A stretch of DNA of 21,224 bases from Podochytrium sp. JEL0797 (taxonomy: Eukaryota > Chytridiomycota > Chytridiomycetes > Chytridiales > Chytriomycetaceae): contig JADGJG010000396.1 of NCBI GenBank assembly GCA_027596195.1, positions 1 to 21,224 on the forward strand. The letters run 5' to 3'. Under the pieces are notes generated by a model, which saw nothing but the letters and a program-made list of their open reading frames with translations, searched no databases and had not been told where the DNA came from. Position numbers and translations under genes: made by a program. How positions within the stretch are numbered: position 1 is the stretch's first letter; every line of letters begins with the position of its first letter. Of this stretch, positions 1 through 10,585 are shown piece by piece.

Positions 1-119
1 GGGTCAATTTCTCATCCAGGAAAAAACTAAAAATAGAAGATGAGTCATCTCTTTTTTTTCTCAAAGATTTACGTATCTGACAATTCCGAAACGTTGTATT
101 TATCTAGGGACAATGACAG

Positions 120-125
120 TTTATT
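120..125 (-). terminator. Poly(A) signal AATAAA for the megaprotein gene
   Basis: On the minus strand AATAAA lies 72 nt past the TGA stop at 197-199, a normal distance for a fungal 3' UTR. The rest of 1-196 shows no coding pattern. Confidence 0.45.
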
Positions 126-196
126 AAAATCTTCAGAAGAATAAAGTAATGATGACATGAAACATCAGCAACAACCAGAAAGAATGCGAGAAAAAA

Positions 197-3100
197 TCAC
201 GAAAAGCTCGAGAACACAACACCCGGCTGCAAAAATAGCGTCACCACTCCACCCAAAATCATGGCCAACGTGATACCCGTTCCGATAATCACATCCACCG
301 AATTCACCACCGCTGTCGAAGACCAGTACGACTTGTCGTCCTCAACCGTCTCGGGAACCGGACGGAACGTGCGCACGATGTAAAACAACAACACACTAGC
401 TTCCTGCACCGCAAACGCCATGATAATCACGTCCAACGCCAACGGGCGCGGTGGAATCTGAGCCTCGGGAGGAACGAGCGCATACGGGTCCACAGGAATA
501 GGGACGAATCCGTGCTGCTTCGAAGATCTCCAGGCCGCGAAGCCGACACCGCCGAGGAACCCGGCTGCAACAATCATGTGGAACCACGTCGCCTTGAGGG
601 CCGCCATCAAGTGGCTTGGGGCAGCCTTCTTCTTGGGAGCAGCAACAGTGGCGCTCTCGAGGAAAGCGGACCCTTCCGCATTCGGGATCGCTTCAGACTT
701 GCTCGTGTTGATGGTGGCTTGGAACGTCTTGCGCTTCTCGGCGTTGAACGTGAACCCGTGCACAATGTACGCGTCCAGAAGTCTCGCCAAAAGGTACCCT
801 CCTCGCTGCAAGTCACACCACAAGTTCCAGGTCAACTCGCGACGCGGCGTCTGAATGAACAGGATCGACGAGAACAAACTGATGGGGTACAACATCAACC
901 CGAGCAACGGAATGCGGTTCGAGAAGAGGTTCAAGTCCGTCCACAAGTAGGCCAACAGGAACAACGTGGCAGACACTCTCAGCAGCGGGTTGACGGCGTA
1001 ATTGAGGAACGTGAGCAGGTACGTCATTCCACGCCAGCCCTTCATGCCGCCCAGGCCGAATCGAGCGTAAATGACTTGCAGACCGCCGACTTGCCAACGA
1101 GTTTGCTGCGTGCGCGCCTCGGTGGCGGATTGCGGGGTAGTACCATAGGCAAGGTTGCGACGAAGGTAGCGCGATTTCCAGCCTTTGCGGAACAGGTCGA
1201 GGGCCATCATGTAATCCTCACAAACAGACTCGGTGGGCATTCCGCCAATGGACTGAAGAGCCGCGCGGCGAACTATTTTTGTTGCGGAAAAGTCGAGTTA
1301 GTAACCAAAATTCGCAAACCGACACTCAACAGGAAGAAAAAACTCACTGATAAAGTTGGTTCCCACACACGGCACTGCACCAACGGCATCCAAACTCGGC
1401 AACATGCGGTCATAAAAGATTTGACTTCTCACACAGAACGGGTCTCCGGGAATCACATCGCGGTACCTCTGCGGCGACTGCACCCACCCACATCTCGAAT
1501 CCAACATGATGTAATCGACCAACACCTTCAACATCTCGGGCTCCGGAATCATATCACAATCCAACTGAAGCACCAAATCACCATGTGTCTTGGTCAACGC
1601 GTGGTTAATGTTACCCGCCTTGGCGTGATTGTTGTTGTCGCGCGTGAGATGCGTGATTCCAAACTCGTTACACAGCAACGCCTTCTCCACCGTCGACTTG
1701 TCATCCAACAGGTACACATTCACACTCGTCACGCGAGGTGGCTTGTACATGGACAAGGCCGCTTCCACCGTGTTGCGAATCGTCTCCACAGGCTCCTTGT
1801 ACGTCGTGATAAACACATCCACCGTCACGAGCTCCAACGCCTCCATCACCGCCTCGTCCGGCTGAATCAACACGCTCGCATCGTATTCGTCCATGGACAC
1901 GAAACTCGACGCGTCGTACGAGAGCGTGCTCTCATCATGAGGATACCCTGGCGTTGTAGCGAGGCCATTCGCGCCACCACCACCGCGCTGATAGATGCTG
2001 TCGAAGCTCAACGCGCTCCAGGAACGCGGTATGTTGGACGATCGCGCACGTGACGGAGAAAGCGGGGACGGGTGGGTCATGGCAAGAGGCGACATGCTGG
2101 ACGATTCACTACCCGCGCTGCTGATGGGACGTGCAGTCGGGGGTTCCGAGGCCATCCAAGGACGTGGGACGACTTCGATGGATTGGAGGCTTTGGACGCT
2201 GTTGGAACGCAGAAAGGCGCCGTTTGCGACGAGGCTGGAGGGGGACGTGGGCGAAGGGATGCGTGGGGCCGGTCCCGACACGCTGCTAACGTTCGTGAGG
2301 GCAGTGCCAACTGAGGATTCCGTCAATTCGTCGGCGTCGCTGGCCTGGAGAGCTGAAGTGACCGTCATTGGCTTGGGACTGCGTGCAGATTGTGGCGCGG
2401 GGGACGAAGTACGACGGTGGTTGGCGCGTTTGCGGAGGTTCTGGTGAGACATGTCGACGGTGTATCCGCGAGACTTTTCACGTCGGTACACGACTGGTTG
2501 GTTGATGAACGTTTCGGCGGTTTCGGCGGCAATTGCGGCAATCTCCTCAGAATCATCCGTGACGTGGTCGTTTCCAATCACAGGGCCGAGAACGGGCTTG
2601 GGGATGGGGAATCCAGCAAACGCCGTGACACTGTACGCCAAGTGTGTCATACACTCGATGAAAAGGACCAAACTTTGGAGAACGATTTCGACCGTCGAAG
2701 AGCCGTCGCGGATCAAGAGAATACGCTGGTACACGTAGGCGAGGAGCACGAACAGACGAATCACGTTCACCACGCGGTACGCATGGATACTCCAGACGGG
2801 ACGAATAAACTCTTCATCGACAGACTCGCAGTTGATGCGCGCCATCCACACCATCTCGTCGCTCTGGGCCGACTTCAACTGACGCTCCTTCTCTGCCGCC
2901 GCACGTGGACCACCCCATCCCTTTTGCTGGAACGTAAACAGCGCGTAAAAGTTGTAGCAAGCGTTGAGGAGAGGCTGCAGAATGTACGACACGGGGAACC
3001 AAATCGCCACGTCTGTCTGATCCGTTCCAATCGCGACAAGAGTCACGAGAATCCACGTCCCACCAAACAAAACCCCAATGTTGATGTACGTGAGCGTCGT

Positions 3101-6100
3101 GGTACCCCAAAACAACAAGTTCATAATCACGAGCAAGTCAATAATTCCACCAGAGAACCCGGCAACGAGAATCAAACGATGAGCACAGACAATCGGCGTC
3201 GTCTTCCAAGTCCACCCGGTCGACAAGAAATGCATCTCATTGGCCAGCATTCCCAACATCCATCTTCTGCGCTGAGCGAGGAGGACAAAGAACGATTTGG
3301 GTACTTCGGTCGAGGCTTTGGCTTCGGCACAGAATCCGACAGCGCCCTTGCGTGGGTTTCCGTACTGGTGCAGCAGGTGCGTGAGCCAACGGTCTTCTCC
3401 GAGAGTCATGCGCCAGTTGGCAAATGGGGAGGGGTCATTAATTTCTTCAACTTCACCGTTGGGGGTGAATTCATCCGAGAGAGAGAGGTCTTGAGCGGGT
3501 TCGTCAGTGTTGCCGAGTTGGGCCTTCATGTGAGCGATTTCGGGTTTGGAGTATCCCGGAACGTCCTTGAAGTAGAGGTGGGAAACCTTGAGCAGAGCTT
3601 CAAACTTGCAAATGGTGAGGCATCCAGAAAGACAGCCCGTGGTTCCGAGAAGATCGTGGAGTGCCTTTTCCATCAACTGGATTCGGACATCTGCGAAAAC
3701 AAAAAAGGAATCAGCAACAGAACAAGAAACAAATAATAATAAAAAGGACTCACACTCCGTCGCTTGAATGACTTCCAACAAGTTGGCTCCCTTGGTCCGC
3801 ACGGTCGTCAATCCAGTCAACGCGTCCGACTTGCGATCGACCATGGCTTGCACCATGACACCCACAGCATCCTTGTACACACGCATATCCGAGTCCATAA
3901 ACAGAATGTAAGAAGAGGAGAAAGTCTTGTTGGGGTGTCTCTCAGAAAACTGCTCCGCGTAATTGGCGGCCACACGCACACCATAACCTTGCGCGTGACG
4001 CTTCCCGCCGTGCAAGAAACGTCCCACAGTTACGGCAATTCCTTGGAACTTGGTGACAAACACGGGAGGATACGGCCCAGCCGCACGCGTCAACATTCCG
4101 GACAAAGTTTCGTACGCCTCCGTCTCCTTCTCATCATCGAACGCGACAATCAAGTGGAGGAGGTGCTTGGGGTAGTCGAGCTCAATCAAACTCATGATGG
4201 TGTTGTACATGACGTCAGGACGTTCGTTGTACGTGGGCAAGACGACTTGAACCAGCGCGGTGGGTGGGGGAAGGAGGGACTCGATGGCAGCGGCATGGGG
4301 AGCGGGCTTCTTGGATTGAACCCGCTTCGTGTTTCCAAACAGCGTGTTGTACTTGAATGCAGTCTTTCTCTTCTTGTCGGGCTTCGAACGCGTGGAGCTC
4401 CACGGAAGGAGGCGGTTCTTGTGCGCATAGTAGAGTCCCACACAGACTTGAACCGACACCAAAATCATGTTGAACACAGAGATTCCGGCAAACCCGTAGA
4501 TTCCGATACTCGACAGCAGCGATTGCCCGTGGCGAACGTTTTGGAAGCTCATGATGGCACCCAAGTTTGTCAACGAAGTGGCGTTTTGGGCGCTCTGGAC
4601 CAACTCGGCGGCGGAAGGGTACGATGAATCTCCCGCGTTGACCCAGGTCGATCCAGGATCCATGCGGTACTCGATAATGTCCACAACAGGTTTGAAGAAC
4701 ACAAGAAGCGTAAAGACTTGGGCAATGCCGATGGCCATCACGACGAGCACACCAATCACACGCGTAGCTTGTGGCTTGATGCGGCGTTCGGAATGTTTGT
4801 AGATTTGGTGCAGACTGTAGATAATGAGGAAGCCGCAGAAGATGATTTGGACGTATGCGAACACGATAATGATCAGGCCAAAGATGGATTGGGGAAGATT
4901 GAACGGAAGACCACTCATGGTGTTGTTGTTGTGGACCGTTTCGACCATGTACGAGCTCAGCGCGATCGAGGGCGCTTCATGTAAAAACAAACACGAGGTC
5001 AGATTCAAGTTTCGGCAACACTATTCAACGACGCGTCTTACCATCCTTTGGCCTCGCAAGAGACATCCCCAAGCACTCCGTCATATCGACAATACGGAAT
5101 CCAACTTCGGCGATCTGGGAAACCAACGCTGCAAAGATTTCGGCATTTACGATAGCAATATCGTGCTCGAGAATAATCAATCCAGGGTCCGACGTCTTGT
5201 TGGCAAAGAGCTCCAATCGCGAAAACAAGGCTCCAACGTCGGCGGTGAGATCGTAAATTTGAAGAGAGTCACGGGAATCGAAGGACCAAAGCAACGAGGT
5301 GTATCCAAACGCCTATCGGAGAACAGGAATCAGTGAAAACTCAGGATTCGGGGAGTAAGCATTTGAAACTCACTTCAGCAACAGCCATCGTTCTCTTGTT
5401 GTAGTTCCCGTAGGGTGGACGGAAAAGAACAGGACTCGTCCCAGTAGCACCCGCAATTGCAACTTCCGCCATGCTGAATTCGGCAAAGAGCTCAGCGTCG
5501 GACATGAGCGTGATGTCTTGGTGGTAATAAGTGTGCGCTCCGATGTGATGTCCTTCAGCAGCGGCGCGACGAACATTCGCTGCCAAGGCGGGATCTTCTA
5601 GGTTCTTTCAGACAAAAAAGAAAGTGGCAGTCAAGTTGTGAGACTTCAGAATGTCGAGCATTTCAGGTGTGGCGTACCTAAAATCAAACTTGAATGTCAG
5701 AAACGAATTCGGGACCAAAACAAACAGCAAAGTGCACTCACGAAGGTCCATCGTCGAAACTCAATGCAACAACTCCGGGAACGGTACATTGAATCAAAGG
5801 AACAGGGTTGCACACCCCACAATCAGTGGGACAAGAAAAGCAAGTTTCACGACGCATGTCACAGCGTCCGTCACCACAAGAACCACCGGACGAGGCCATG
5901 AGCGAACCACGAAGCCCCTCCACTTGGCTGTTCATGAAGTTCATGACCCCACCGACGGATTGCTTTTTCAAGGATTGGCGGGCAAAGATACCGGGCATGG
6001 GGGCGTTCACTGCGGAAAACAAAAATGAGAAACCGCACAACGCGTCAGAGAACGAAAGGAGTTACTCACTGTACAAAATCGGCTCATTAAACAGGCGCTT

Positions 6101-9100
6101 CGTACGATCATCCTCGTATCCATCCGTAATGTTGGGTCCTCCGACCAAAGCACCGGGCAGAGTGTATTTGTTGAGAGCGGGTTCGTTGATGCTGATGGTT
6201 CCAGACTGCGCCAAGAACGACGTTGGTTGTTGAACCGAATTGTTTGCCACGCCCGTGATGAAAACGACGGAGTTGGGGTTGTCACCGAGGATATATTCGA
6301 GCTGCATGGTTCCGAACCCGGATGCGGCGGCGGCAAGAGTGGTCAGTTGTGGGTTGGCAGCGGCGAGCGAAGGATTGGCAGCAACAAAGTCACTGAACAC
6401 GTAAGAGAGGAATGTCATGGACATGGCATTGGGGGCAATGGCGAAGTCAAAGTTGCGGGTCAGCGCCAAGTCGCGCGAAAAGAGTCCGCCTGAACATCCA
6501 AGAAAATTAGAAACGGGGAGAGGAAAAAACGGAAACGAAAACAGCGTATTCACCTTTCGTGTAAAACACAAACTCATCTCCGGGGAACGTGAAATTGGCA
6601 AACATTCCGATCGTTCGATTTCCAAACAACGAGTTTGCGGAACTCGCCACGAACGCGTCCGGCAAAGTAGTGGCCATCAAAACATCGACTCCGCGATCCT
6701 TCCAGTCCCAATCAAATTTGTAATCCGGGGTTCTAGAGTAATACGAATCCTTGAAGTCGACGGCGATTTGTTGGTAGCTTCGGCAGAGATCGAGGTAGTT
6801 AGTTCCGTTCTTGATGGTTCCCGCTCCGTGGGTTGCTTTGTAGAGCCAACAAGCCCCCCAAGCAAGATCATCGCGTGCAGAAACAGAGCCGTAGTACAGA
6901 CCGCCGAGTTCGGGTGGGACATGGTCCGAAGCGAGACCGTGGAAGTCATTTGCGAACTGGAACATGTCTTGAGCATTCTGCAGAAGAATCGACGAGTCTG
7001 TTGATCAAATTTGGGGTGGGAAAATCAATAAAACTTGCTGCATGCAAACAAGCAGAATCAAACTCACACGACGTGTTGGTTTCAGCAAACACCAAACTGC
7101 CCGCAGCCAAAGCAGCAGACACCTCCGCCGCCGCATCACTCGCGGGATGCTCCTCCGTGGCCACGAAACTCATTCTCAATGCGTACGTGCACAATTGGCT
7201 TGGTTGACCCCATGCAACATTGTTTCCACTGCCTTCCGTTCCGACTTGAACAGCAAGAGCCGTAGTACCGTTAATTGGGGACGTGAGTTTGAGAAGGTAG
7301 TCGAGATTCCACCGAAGGGATTCGAGAGCAAAGGAGTGGCTGGCACCATACCCTTCCGAGTACGACAACAGCCCCCAAGAGGAGATGGTTGTAGTCCAAG
7401 CGAAAGGGAGCGTGAACTTGACGATCGATGCGGCAGTGTCGTACAGACCGCCGGAGTAGTCCATATGAACGTCAGATCCATCGTTCCAGCAGGAGGAAGC
7501 CATGAAGGGGAAGTCAGAGAGGACAGCAGGAGAAAGCTTTCCGGAACGAGTGGTCTCGAAAAACTGGAGACTTGAGTTCAGGAGGGACGGAAAGTTGGGA
7601 GACAGCAAGCTTGAACTTGACGGCGGCGCGGGCTTTGGGAGAGCCGTGGAGGCAGAAGAAGCAGCGGAGACAGAAGTAACAACGGAGACAGAAGAAGCAG
7701 CTGAACTGGAAGGCTGTGGAATAACAGCAGCATCCAACGCGATATTCGCTTTGACAGCCGCAGGCACCTTGTGGTCGAAAGATTTCTCGGAAGCATGGGA
7801 AGAGCCACAGTCTGGGAATTCCATACCCTCCTTCAAGGTCAAGTCGTAGTTCCACATTCCCCAACTCGCTTCACGCAGAGAATACACGCCTTTCCAAGGG
7901 CAATCGAACGCCTCGAACCAGTAGTAAACAATGTTCTTGGTCTCGGCCATGCACACGAAATCCTTCATGTAAATGACCATGTTCTCGACAGTCGGAACGG
8001 CGGCCTCGTAGGACATGTTCGCGGGGGCAGTGGGCCAACCAGTTTCGGAAATCACTCCCGTCTTGTTGCTGGAATTTGAAAATTGATTGGTCAGATATTG
8101 GAAAGTGAATTGGGACGTGTCACAAACTTACAATTTGGCGGCAATACTGTAGAGTCCATTGCTGGGGTCGTAGAAACTCTTGGACGCAAAGTCGGTACCG
8201 TTTTGGGGCGTAACACCGGCAAAGAAAGGGTGCACATTTCCCCAGGCCTCATCAGAGTGCTCAATGAGTTGGGGATACTCTCCCCAGCTGGATGCGACAT
8301 CGGTTGAAACAACTGTTGGGAGATGACAAAAAAACAAAGAAATGTGAGTGACTCAAAATTTCGACGCACTGAAAAGCACTCAACTCTTTGGAATCGTGTG
8401 GTTCAGAGGCGTGCTGCCGTTGTTGGCAATCTTCAGAATGGTTGCGCGAACGTTGTCCAGCTGCGAATTCAGATACACTTGAGCTTCGGAACCTTGATCT
8501 CCGGCGCCCAGCAACAGCTCGTTCCCGACAGAGATGGCGGAAATGTTGGCGAAGTTGTACTTTTCCACAACACGAATCAACTCTTTGGTTTGACGGTCGA
8601 CGACGGTAATGTCGTTCGAAACCCTGTCAAAACAAACAAAATTAGAAACTGCATTCGGATTCGCGGCGATCGAAAGAATCTGAATATTTACCACACAGTG
8701 AGAGCAACCTGCATATCGACGCCGAGCAAACGAATCGCATTCAACGTAAAGTCACCGAGCAAGCAGTCCATGCCGTAAATGCGGATTCGGGTCGTGACTT
8801 GAGACATGAGCTTCACGTGCTCCAAGACATCTTGTTGAGTCAAACAGCAGCCCGTGTTGTACTGGCCACAAAAAGGAGGTGTGTAATCGAGTCCATAGAG
8901 GACTTTTTTGAGGCGAGGGTCCGGGGTGTAAGTCAGATTGAGGGGCGGGACTGTCGGCGGCAAGACGGCGTGGGCTTGCTTGGAAAAGTAGATCCCGAGT
9001 GTGACGCTCTATCGGAGAGGATCAAATCAGCAAAAAGGGAGATGCAAAACGTGGATCCAGATTTTTGATTGGCGTTATCGCGGTTTCGACCAAGGTACAC

Positions 9101-9587
9101 CACATGTCATCGAATCATGCGGTTGCACGCAAACGATCTGATCACGGCATTCACTGAAGAACGTTGCGCATGACGAACCTACAGAGATCCGATCTCCGTA
9201 ACCCTCATATCGCTGACAGAAACGGAAAACAAGACGTACCAGCACCACGAGACTGCCGAGGACCAGGGTAAGGAAGAAGAAGCGTCCATGCTTTGCCGTC
9301 TTGAGTCCGTCTCGTCGGGCCGGATCATCGTCGACAAGAGCGTCGTTCGACTGATCAACATGATCGGGCTCCGCAGCCTTCTCCACGCTCCCGCAATGAA
9401 ATGCGACTGGTGAATAGGAGGTTGGGGCAGCCGTGGAGGCCAAAAACTCGATGCCGTTGGTGGATTGACTGGTGCCGGTGTAACTGCTTGGTTGGGTTGG
9501 GCTAGAATGGGAGGGCGATCGACTTGATCCCATGCTAGTCGCCGTCGATGTGCTTGCAGGCGGGAGGAGTGGGTTGGGTTCTTCCAT
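197..9587 (-). CDS. Five-domain GH17-GH9-CE4-GT2-GT2 polysaccharide synthase/hydrolase megaprotein (one internal stop)
   Basis: Thirteen exons join in frame: 9587-9240, 9008-8692, 8623-8385, 8312-8132, 8068-7068, 6997-6554, 6489-6070, 6009-5742, 5677-5374, 5312-5042, 4974-3754, 3690-1348 and 1272-197. They total 8433 nt, or 2810 codons plus stop. Every intron is GT...AG, 60-75 nt except the first (231 nt), and each junction restores conserved family sequence. Order by residue: cytosolic tail 1-102, TM about 103-123, GH17 152-447, Ser/Pro linker about 450-525, GH9 528-983, Cys-rich module 1028-1050, NodB/CE4 1057-1255, three TMs 1295-1448, chitin-synthase-like GT2 about 1503-1830, TM bundle, Ser-rich linker about 2055-2285, BcsA-like GT2 2295-2512, TM bundle to the C-terminus. 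The ATG at 9587 is the first in frame and has a TATA box about 70 nt upstream. Inference: a plasma-membrane protein that makes, trims and deacetylates wall polysaccharide. Codon 1096 is TGA, so this copy may be a pseudogene, carry a base error, or be annotated elsewhere as two genes split near 5600. Confidence 0.8.
1091..1825 (-). other. Second GT2 domain, BcsA/cellulose-synthase-like (exons 12-13)
   Basis: Residues about 2295-2512. It carries VDVFITTYKEP, LLDDKS (2334-2335 DD), the HAKAGNINHAL strand, DCD (2382-2384), a CVGTNFI segment where BcsA has FFCGS, TESVCED (D2472) and QQTRW (2508-2512). The D, DxD, ED, QxxRW set is intact. Five hydrophobic segments follow (about 2542-2562, 2572-2592, 2679-2700, 2731-2753, 2776-2801). 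The product could be cellulose. A mixed-linkage beta-glucan, as made by fungal Tft1-type GT2 enzymes, is a good alternative and would fit the GH17 partner. PilZ was not seen. Confidence 0.8.
3209..4261 (-). other. First GT2 domain, chitin-synthase-like (exons 11-12)
   Basis: Residues about 1503-1830. It carries VVLPTYNE at the nucleotide-binding strand, AFDDE (1542-1546), the metal-binding DSD (1625-1627), GEDRWLT (from 1769) with the catalytic Asp of the E-D-R motif, and QRRRW (1811-1815). GEDR plus QRRRW is the chitin synthase signature. Five or six hydrophobic segments follow, with a GWGG motif after the third that may match the chitin synthase WG motif. Expected reaction: transfer of GlcNAc from UDP-GlcNAc to a beta-1,4 chain extruded through the membrane. 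The exon 11/12 intron (3753-3691) splits a Tyr codon; its length is a multiple of three, so the frame stays open through it. Confidence 0.8.
5050..5791 (-). other. CE4 / NodB polysaccharide deacetylase domain of the megaprotein (exons 8-10)
   Basis: Residues about 1057-1255. All CE4 motifs are visible: motif 1 LSFDDGP (D1069, D1070), motif 2 HTYYH (metal-binding H1121 and H1125), motif 3 FRPPYGNYN (R1159), motif 4 WSFDSRD (D1186) and motif 5 LIILEHD. Such domains remove acetyl groups from chitin or related GlcNAc polymers, turning chitin into chitosan. Fusion with a chitin-synthase-like GT2 would place deacetylation next to synthesis. The only damage is the in-frame TGA at codon 1096, between TATFFFV and KNLEDPALA. 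Confidence 0.88.
5608..5610 (-). other. In-frame TGA stop inside the CE4 domain
   Basis: The minus-strand codon 1096 is TGA. The same frame stays open on both sides and encodes conserved NodB sequence. Family members usually have Gly here (FF-V-G-x-N). A GGA to TGA change explains it. No intron of normal length removes it in frame. Confidence 0.85.
5810..5878 (-). other. Small Cys-rich module (CGDGRC...CPTDCGVC) between GH9 and CE4
   Basis: Residues about 1028-1050 read CGDGRC, ETCFSC, PTDCGVC, with six Cys in 23 residues. It resembles the short C-G-D-G-x-C...E-T-C-x-x-C-P-x-D-C-G-x-C repeat seen in extracellular carbohydrate-active proteins. It lies directly before the NodB domain. It is probably disulphide-bonded and extracellular. 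A carbohydrate-binding role is a guess. Confidence 0.6.
6070..7572 (-). other. GH9 (endoglucanase-family) domain of the megaprotein, probably catalytically altered
   Basis: Residues about 528-983. The family pattern is clear: a TTRSGKLS start, WNDGSDV, a GG-Y-D segment before VKFTLPFAWTTT, RWNLDYLLK, a W-x-L-Y-K-A-T helix, EYILGDNP, ALVGGPN and a terminal DDR...FNEP. The general acid Glu of the last motif is kept (E979). The usual DAGD motif reads DTAAS (from D572), so the second Asp, the catalytic base, is absent. The PHHR-type loop after the ILGDNP segment is also not recognisable. GH9 hydrolyses beta-1,4-glucan. Here a binding or modified role is as likely as hydrolysis. Confidence 0.82.
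7813..8903 (-). other. GH17 beta-glucanase-like domain of the megaprotein (exons 2-5)
   Basis: Residues about 152-447. It opens with a YGLDYTP-type first strand followed by Cys-containing text and RIRIYGMDC, typical of fungal GH17 proteins. The acid/base Glu sits in SVGNE (E257) and the nucleophile in SETGWPT (E370), so both catalytic residues are present. GH17 enzymes act on beta-1,3-glucan, either as glucanases or transglucosylases; some act on mixed-linkage glucan. The domain follows a single N-terminal membrane anchor, so it should be extracellular. It is likely active; the linkage specificity cannot be read from sequence. Confidence 0.85.
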
Positions 9588-9657
9588 TCCTGAGGTACAG
9601 GGTACAATTTTTTGGGAGGAAAACTGGGCAGAATCTTTTTTTTTGCACGCTGGAGAA

Positions 9658-9663
9658 TTTATA
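9658..9663 (-). promoter_or_regulatory. TATA box of the megaprotein gene
   Basis: TATAAA on the minus strand, about 70 nt before the ATG at 9587. It overlaps a palindromic TAATTA (9662-9667), a core homeodomain-type site. The spacing matches that of the TATA boxes before H1 and H3. Confidence 0.5.
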
Positions 9664-10013
9664 ATTAATCAACGGGGCTTGTGATTTTTCCTCCGAATCC
9701 GTTCCGTCCCGATATCGCTTATCATTTTGCCAAGACGTGATAACAGCTGAACCCAATACTGGGTTTAGTCACCTCGAGAAGGAAGTAGAGGGGGAGGGGA
9801 AAGCGGGGGTTTGGAGGAATGGTGCGAATTCATCGACTTTCAGCCGATTTCATATAAACAAATTGGGCAATTCAGGCAGTCAGAGTCAATCAATTCCAAA
9901 GAAGGGAAAGAGGGGGGAAAGGAGGGGGGGTTTATGATTTAAAATAGCGCCGGCATGCAATTGACCAGGATCGAAACCCCAACTCCTGTGATGGAATTAA
10001 TCAGACTCACGCT

Positions 10014-10283
10014 GGTCATCGAAACGGGAAACGTACAATCTTTTTTCAAGGGGTGAATGAATGGGAGGGGAATTTTCGAATATAGATTCGCAACGCGGGT
10101 CATCGAAACAGGGAACGTCCAATCTTCTTTGAATGGGACAAAAGGGGTCCCGCGTGCGTCGGGATCAAATTTTTTCTTATCAAAAGGAGAGCGCGGAGGT
10201 GGAGGTGTTGTTTGCAAAAACTATTTCGAATATAGACTCGCAACGCGGGTCATCGAAACGGGCTTCTTTCAAGGGGTGGATGG
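10014..10283 (+). repeat. Three diverged copies of a short direct repeat
   Basis: The core GGTCATCGAAAC occurs at 10014, 10098 and 10248. Copies 2 and 3 share a further upstream part, from about 10073 and 10223 (TTCGAATATAG, then TCGCAACGCGG). Copies 1 and 3 share a downstream TTCAAGGGGTG. The period between copies 2 and 3 is 150 nt. GCGTGC followed by GGATCAA also recurs (10152 and 10288 areas). The copies lie in the spacer between the megaprotein promoter and H1. No coding sense was seen. Confidence 0.6.
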
Positions 10284-10439
10284 ATCGCGCGTGCATCAGG
10301 ATCAATGCAGAACCTGAGGAGTCCGTTGGACTCCCTCCTTCCACCAATGGGTAATGGAAAGTGCGCAGGAAGCGCATACTTTTTCGATTTATTCTAATCA
10401 ACTACAGGGAGGAGAGGGATGCATGGGAGAGGGCGAGTT

Positions 10440-10558
10440 AAATGTGGATGCCGCATTTTAAAAATTTAACACCAATAAAATTTATGAAAATAAAATAAAA
10501 TAAAAATAATACATAGTTCAATAATAGAAAATAAAATATACAAAAACAGCAAATAAGG
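10440..10558. other. AT-rich spacer downstream of H1
   Basis: A run dominated by A and T with iterated AAAATA units, just past the H1 stop. It is probably the 3' flank of H1. The whole gap 9664-10585 shows no gene; its content is this tract and the direct repeats. Confidence 0.5.
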
Positions 10559-10585
10559 GGGTATGAAAATGCGCTGACACAGATG

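Noticed and set aside
512..4627. Long plus-strand ORFs opposite the GT2 exons (512-2053, 2390-3736, 3764-4627)
   Set aside because: They are antisense shadows of conserved minus-strand exons, have Arg/His-rich random-like composition and match no family.
5608..5610. Selenocysteine at the TGA
   Set aside because: The family position is Gly, not Cys or Ser, and is not catalytic; no reason for Sec. A SECIS search was not possible here.
5581..5649. An intron that would remove the in-frame TGA in the CE4 domain
   Set aside because: GTCT...CTAG is only 16 nt. The longer options from GTCTCACAAC to CTAG (47 nt) or to GGCAG (65 nt) break the frame and delete the conserved TATFFF strand.
9939..10401. 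Small ORFs in the megaprotein-H1 spacer (both strands)
   Set aside because: They are generated by the direct repeats, are under 100 codons and show no family similarity.
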